The notes beneath the pieces were generated by a model. That model was not told where the DNA came from and searched no databases. It was given only the letters and a program-made list of their open reading frames with translations. Positions 60,241 to 64,000 of a stretch of DNA of 64,000 nucleotides are shown here, piece by piece (within the stretch, counting starts at the first letter, position 1; the number at the start of each line of letters is the position of its first letter). The translations under genes and the position numbers were made by a program. The stretch covers positions 1 to 64,000 of the forward strand of contig JACVQJ010000002.1 of the NCBI GenBank assembly GCA_015661075.1, written 5' to 3'. The DNA comes from Parachlamydiales bacterium (lineage in GTDB: Bacteria > Chlamydiota > Chlamydiia > Chlamydiales > SM23-39).

Positions 60241-61361
60241 AATGGCGCAGCGCGATCGTTCACGATTGGCTGGTTTCTCCCGTGGGCGGATCTGAAAATT
60301 CCCTGAAAGAGATCTTTTCGATGTTTCCCTCGCCCATCTATACCCTGCTGTGGAATCCGGAAGCTTTCCAGGGAACGGCCTTTCAAGATGCAACGGTCTA
60401 TCGCTCCTTCATCGATCGTTTGCCGCTCAGCCGGACGAAATTCCGCTCTTATTTGCCCCTCTTTCCAATGGCGATTGAGCAATTCAACCTCGCAAAGTAC
60501 GATTTGATTCTCTCTTCATCGCATTGCGTGGCGAAAGGAGTCAAGCGCCATCCGGATCAGCTGCATATCTGCTACTGCTATACGCCGATGCGCTATGCCT
60601 GGGATCTATCGGAAGATTATTTGAAAGACGCTGGCCTGAACAGTGGAATTAAAGGAGCGGTGGCCAAGTATTTCTTGCATCATTTGCAGGATTGGGATGT
60701 CGAATCCGCGACGCAAGTCGATCACTTTATTGCTATTTCGCGCTTCATTGCCAAACGCATTGAGCGAATTTACGGAAGGAAGGCCTCCGTCATTTATCCT
60801 CCGGTCGAAACGGATTTTTATCAGATCGGCCGCCAAAAAGAGGATTATTATCTCGCCGCATCCCGTCTGGTTTCATATAAAAAGATCCATCTGATCGTCG
60901 AAGCGTTTACAAAAATGCCCCATCGCAAACTGGTCGTCATCGGCGATGGGCCGGAGATGAAAAAATTGCAAAAGAAGGCGGGAAAAAACATTGAATTGAT
61001 GGGCTATCAATCGAATTTTGTGCTGCGCGAGATGCTCCAAAAGGCCAAGGCGCTGATTTTTTCTGCGATTGAGGATTTCGGCATATTGCCGGTTGAGGCG
61101 ATGGCTACGGGCACCCCCGTGATCGCGCTGAACAAAGGCGGCGTGACCGAGACCGTGATCGACGGAATCACCGGGCTGTTTTTTGAAGAGCAGACAGCGG
61201 CATCGATCCGCGACGCCGTCCATCGTTTCGAAGAAAACGATACATGGGATCCTCGAATGATCCGCACGCATGCCTTGCAGTTTAGCTCGGGACGATTTCG
61301 TGAAGAGTTTCGCTCATTTGTCGAAACAAAAATGGCAGCATTTAATAGAGTGGTCGAATGA
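60237..61361 (+). CDS. Family 4 glycosyltransferase
   Basis: A 374-residue GT-B enzyme. The first half contains IVHDWLVSPVGGSENSLKEI, CYCYTPMRYAWDLSEDYL and HFIAISRFIAKRIERIYGR; the second YLAASRLVSYKKIHLIVEAF, LVVIGDGPEMKKLQ and the E-x7-E element SAIEDFGILPVEAMATGTPV with GGVTETV. This pattern fits mannosyltransferases of the WbaZ/WbdA-like type. The ATG at 60237 overlaps the upstream TGA; the manC-like gene begins in its own stop in the same way. Confidence 0.92.
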   Translation: MKWRSAIVHDWLVSPVGGSENSLKEIFSMFPSPIYTLLWNPEAFQGTAFQDATVYRSFIDRLPLSRTKFRSYLPLFPMAIEQFNLAKYDLILSSSHCVAKGVKRHPDQLHICYCYTPMRYAWDLSEDYLKDAGLNSGIKGAVAKYFLHHLQDWDVESATQVDHFIAISRFIAKRIERIYGRKASVIYPPVETDFYQIGRQKEDYYLAASRLVSYKKIHLIVEAFTKMPHRKLVVIGDGPEMKKLQKKAGKNIELMGYQSNFVLREMLQKAKALIFSAIEDFGILPVEAMATGTPVIALNKGGVTETVIDGITGLFFEEQTAASIRDAVHRFEENDTWDPRMIRTHALQFSSGRFREEFRSFVETKMAAFNRVVE

Positions 61362-62713
61362 AAATAATTATATTAGCCGGCGGCGGCGGAACGCGCCTGT
61401 GGCCGTTGTCCAGACAAGACTTTCCCAAGCAGTTTCTCCACTTTGGCGATCATTTGTCATTATTGCAAAAGACGGTGGGGCGCTTTTTGAATGCCCCTTT
61501 TGTACAAGATGTGACGGTGGCGACCAATCGCCAATACCTTTCTCTGGTCGAAATGCAGTTGGAGAAAATAACATCTGGCAAAAAAGCAGATATTCTTCTT
61601 GAACCCGTGCGGCGCAATACGGCGCCCGCGATTGCTCTTGCGGTGAAATATTTGCAGGAGATCAAAGGTGCAAAAGACGATGACGCGATTCTCGTCATGC
61701 CGTCGGATCATCTCATCGAGCCGGAATCGGTTTTTCTTCGACTGATTGAAGAGGCGGAAAAGTTCACGAAGGAGCAAATCGTTCTTTTTGGAATTCGGCC
61801 GACCAAGCCTGAAACAGGATATGGCTATATTCATATCGGCCCTAAATCTGGAGGGATGCTGTACGAGGTCAATCGCTTCGTCGAAAAGCCCGATCGAAGA
61901 AAGGCGGAGCAATATTTATCGAGCGGTGATTACTACTGGAATGCGGGAATTTTTGCGTTTAGTCCTCAGGTTTTTTGGAATGAGCTGAAGCTCTATGCAC
62001 CCGAGATTTCGGATCGCATGCAGGGCGATTATGCAGAGTGTCTGGCCGGATTTGCAAATCTGCCGGACGTCTCGTATGATTACGCGGTTTTGGAAAAAAC
62101 GAAAAGGGTGGCGATTTGCCCGATGCCGATCAGTTGGTCGGATGTCGGATCCTGGGATAGTTTGTACGATGCGCTCGCCAAAGATCAAAATCAGAATGTG
62201 TGGGTCGGAAACGTTTTGGGGATCAATACCAAAAACAGTTTGATCATCGGTGGAAAAAGATTGATATCGACCATTGGCCTGGAAGATGTGGTGATTGTCG
62301 AAACGGACGATGCGACCTTTATCAGCAAGAAAGGCGAGTCGCAAAAAGTGAAGGAATTGGTGCAAGAGCTGGTAAAAATCGGCCGTAAGGAAGTGTCTCG
62401 AAGTGCCTATCATAGCTATAGCTGGGGCGCTGTCAAGCCGCTTTACACGGGCGATGGTTTTAAGGTGGAAGCTTTTCAAGTGCTGCCAGGGCAGTCGCTG
62501 GTGCATCAAATCCCTGAAAATGTCATCGAAAATTGGGCGGGCCTTTCCGGAGAGTTGGCGTTTGGATCTGGAAGTGAGGAGCGATTGCTTCGATTTGCTC
62601 AATCGATCCAATATGAAATGGCCGCTCAGTTAACGATTAAAAACGTTTCTGATGTGGTGGCTGAGGCGATGTTAACGACGTATGAAATTTTAACAGTCAA
62701 AGCTCCGGAGTGA
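61358..62713 (+). CDS. manC: Mannose-1-phosphate guanylyltransferase (ManC-like) with degenerate isomerase domain
   Basis: A 451-residue protein. The N-terminal ~290 residues make GDP-mannose from mannose 1-phosphate and GTP: ILAGGGGTRLWPLSR (nucleotide loop), FPKQFL, LEPVRRNTAPAIALA, VMPSDHLI, GYGYIHIG, FVEKPDR and YYWNAGIFAF are all present. The last ~100 residues correspond to the type II phosphomannose isomerase cupin, but the metal-binding histidines are missing: the segment reads SLVHQIPENVIENW (H383 onwards) where QxHxHRxEHW-like residues are expected. Isomerase activity is therefore doubtful. It ends the operon and supplies the donor for Gmd and mannosyltransferases. Confidence 0.9.
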   Translation: MKIIILAGGGGTRLWPLSRQDFPKQFLHFGDHLSLLQKTVGRFLNAPFVQDVTVATNRQYLSLVEMQLEKITSGKKADILLEPVRRNTAPAIALAVKYLQEIKGAKDDDAILVMPSDHLIEPESVFLRLIEEAEKFTKEQIVLFGIRPTKPETGYGYIHIGPKSGGMLYEVNRFVEKPDRRKAEQYLSSGDYYWNAGIFAFSPQVFWNELKLYAPEISDRMQGDYAECLAGFANLPDVSYDYAVLEKTKRVAICPMPISWSDVGSWDSLYDALAKDQNQNVWVGNVLGINTKNSLIIGGKRLISTIGLEDVVIVETDDATFISKKGESQKVKELVQELVKIGRKEVSRSAYHSYSWGAVKPLYTGDGFKVEAFQVLPGQSLVHQIPENVIENWAGLSGELAFGSGSEERLLRFAQSIQYEMAAQLTIKNVSDVVAEAMLTTYEILTVKAPE

Positions 62714-62716
62714 GTC

Positions 62717-63484
62717 ATGCGTTTGATTTTTTTTCTATTTATTCTATTTACCTCGCTAGATGCTGAGATTTTTCAGATAAAAAGTATCGAAGAAACATCG
62801 GAGCATCTTCAGGAAGATACACTGGTCATTTTCGACCTTGACAACACCGTCATGGAGCCAATGCAGACATTAGGGAGTGATCAATGGTTTGCGTATCGGA
62901 TCAATGAGTATCGCCAGCAAGGATGCTCGGATCAAGACGCCCTAAAAGCAACAATAGCGGAATATGTTGCGATCCAAAACGTCACCAAAATGAGATTAGT
63001 AGAACCTTCTACGTTTCAGGTTATAGAAAAACTGCAGAAAAATCACGTGCCGATGATTGGATTGACGACTCGTAGCCTGGTGCTGGTTCCGAAAACCATA
63101 GAACAGTTAAACAGTATCGGTGTGGATTTTTCGAAAACTACCCCTGTTCAAATGGACATGTTTTTTGAAAATGATCGATATATTCAGTTTCAGCAGGGGA
63201 TTCTTTTTACATCTGGCACGAGTAAAGGAGCTGCCTTGCTGAGATTGGTTCATGAGTCTGGATATCAACCCAAAAGGATCTTGTTTGTCGATGATAAAAT
63301 GAGCCATCTGCAAGATGTGGAAAAAGTGTGCTCGGCTTGTTGTATTGAGTTTGTCGGCTTTCGATATGGGTATTTGGATGAAAAAACAAAAAGCCTGCGC
63401 ACTGAAATTGCTCGCAAACAGTTGGAGTTGTTTGGTAAGTTACTCAGTGATGAAGAGGCGGTAACTCTGCTCAAAAAAGGGTGA
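62717..63484 (+). CDS. DUF2608 HAD-like secreted protein
   Basis: A 255-residue protein with a short signal peptide (MRLIFFLFILFTSLDA). The HAD-type nucleophile motif is LVIFDLDNTVMEPM (DxD), motif II is in MIGLTTRS, and motif IV-like residues are in ILFVDDKMSHLQDVE. This is the pattern of DUF2608, a family of phosphatase-like proteins common in Legionella and chlamydiae. Substrate unknown; export suggests a role in the periplasm or host. It begins 3 bases after the manC stop and may be read through from the operon, though its function seems unrelated. Confidence 0.8.
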   Translation: MRLIFFLFILFTSLDAEIFQIKSIEETSEHLQEDTLVIFDLDNTVMEPMQTLGSDQWFAYRINEYRQQGCSDQDALKATIAEYVAIQNVTKMRLVEPSTFQVIEKLQKNHVPMIGLTTRSLVLVPKTIEQLNSIGVDFSKTTPVQMDMFFENDRYIQFQQGILFTSGTSKGAALLRLVHESGYQPKRILFVDDKMSHLQDVEKVCSACCIEFVGFRYGYLDEKTKSLRTEIARKQLELFGKLLSDEEAVTLLKKG

Positions 63485-63568
63485 GACTGGGTAGATATTG
63501 CCATAAAATATAGTTGATTATTTTTTAATTTTCGAGTAAATTTTTTTTATAAATATTTTGGTGTAGCA
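63485..63568. other. AT-rich spacer
   Basis: Eighty-four bases with long T and A runs and no gene. The T-runs follow no strong stem. It separates the DUF2608 gene from the edge gene and may contain the latter's promoter. Confidence 0.4.
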
Positions 63569-64000
63569 GTGACTGTCGATGTAAGTCATTCGTTATTAAT
63601 ACAAGATGAGTATAATATCCAGCTAGATCCGCAAGAGTTTCGGGAATTTCAGGATCATATTCAGATATCCACATTTTTAAATTCAATGGTTCCGTTATTG
63701 CAGGAACATGATTATCTGAAGAAAAAATCATTTTTAATTGAACAAGCTAGAAAAGCAGTAATCTTCTCACATTCTAATCAGTCGAAAAATCTGCAAAAAA
63801 TCGCTCATCCTGCTCGTGAGGGCAGGGTTCTTTCTGAAGCTATCGGAATTTACAAAAAGGATCGTGAGATACAGAGGGAGGCTCTCGTATGGGAGCTAGC
63901 CGTTTTATTAGACTGCGATCATTTTATCGCACCCTCAATCCCGATACATATTTATGGCAGCTTAGCCACTTTTCAACCTTTCATTTCAGGCGAAAATTTT
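63569..64000 (+). CDS. Unidentified protein, cut by the right edge
   Basis: An open frame of at least 144 codons that continues out of the window. It starts at a GTG at 63569 (MTVDVSHSLLIQDEYN if translated with Met); no ATG is available upstream in this frame and no clear ribosome binding site is visible. The sequence is acidic and helical; the region from REALVWELAVLLDCDHF to IYGSLATFQPFISGENF faintly resembles the nucleotide-binding lobe of PI-kinase-like or HipA-like kinase folds, but the visible part is too short to decide. Confidence 0.6.
   Translation, partial: MTVDVSHSLLIQDEYNIQLDPQEFREFQDHIQISTFLNSMVPLLQEHDYLKKKSFLIEQARKAVIFSHSNQSKNLQKIAHPAREGRVLSEAIGIYKKDREIQREALVWELAVLLDCDHFIAPSIPIHIYGSLATFQPFISGENF

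Noticed and set aside
1-64000. tRNA, rRNA and CRISPR arrays
   Set aside because: No cloverleaf-like sequence, rRNA segment or regularly spaced repeat array was noticed in the intergenic regions by reading.

Overview
The window looks like a chromosomal segment of an environmental (Parachlamydiales-type) member of the Chlamydiota. Three genes carry this assignment. GreA is fused to a very long N-terminal region (730 residues, C-terminal GreA fold), as in chlamydiae. ThyX is about twice the usual length (541 residues), also as in chlamydiae. A cysteine-containing Lpg1974/MOMP-like outer-membrane porin is present. The base composition is moderate, and the large surface-glycan cluster and accessory genes argue against a reduced animal-pathogen Chlamydia. 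The species call is inference.

Layout. (1) 0.1-5.0 kb: housekeeping genes; yggT-dus on the plus strand, and a greA-rdgB-yacP operon on the minus strand with a good promoter at 5006-5034. (2) 5.3-12.7 kb: envelope genes: a YjbH-domain protein, a 1318-residue protein of unknown function with degenerate C-terminal repeats and a hairpin over its start codon, and the porin. (3) 12.8-16.5 kb: thyX and uvrB, one base apart. (4) 16.5-32.3 kb: an accessory island. It holds three intact AAA+/DUF4143 ATPases and one remnant, a secreted protein pair, a 1763-residue RHS protein with a C-terminal toxin-like tip, a small immunity candidate and a duplicated orphan core, an RNNNPGN-like protein, a DUF3298 protein, and an AbiEi/AbiEii-type pair preceded by an exactly symmetric four-half-site operator. 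(5) 32.5-62.7 kb: a surface-polysaccharide locus. (6) 62.7-64.0 kb: a DUF2608 HAD-like protein and a gene cut by the window edge.

The polysaccharide locus has several blocks. A plus-strand block (32.5-36.7 kb) carries two SDR epimerases, a GmhA-like isomerase and a nucleotidyltransferase-kinase fusion with the HldE domains in reverse order. A minus-strand pair (37-40.1 kb) encodes an ABC exporter and a TIGR04372-type glycosyltransferase, with a decayed IS3-family element inserted just upstream. A 16-gene minus-strand run (58.9 to 42.7 kb, mostly overlapping or nearly touching genes) starts with gmd. It continues with three glycosyltransferases, a PDH-E1-like alpha/beta pair, an NDP-sugar dehydratase-like SDR, a methyltransferase, a split transketolase pair, an alcohol dehydrogenase, a dioxygenase-like protein, an aldo/keto reductase, two SDRs, a DegT/StrS protein lacking its PLP lysine, and an FkbM methyltransferase. 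A divergent plus-strand operon (59.0-62.7 kb) encodes an LhgO-like oxidase, a glycosyltransferase and a ManC-like GDP-mannose synthase. Together these predict a GDP-mannose-derived, deoxygenated, O-methylated and possibly carbon-branched glycan.

Most worth a second look: the operator of the AbiE-like pair; the separate palindromes in front of each DUF4143 ATPase; the RHS tip flanked by a duplicated core; the two different thiamine-diphosphate enzyme pairs in one glycan operon; and the Lys-to-Ser change in the DegT/StrS protein. All calls come from reading the sequence; no database search was possible.
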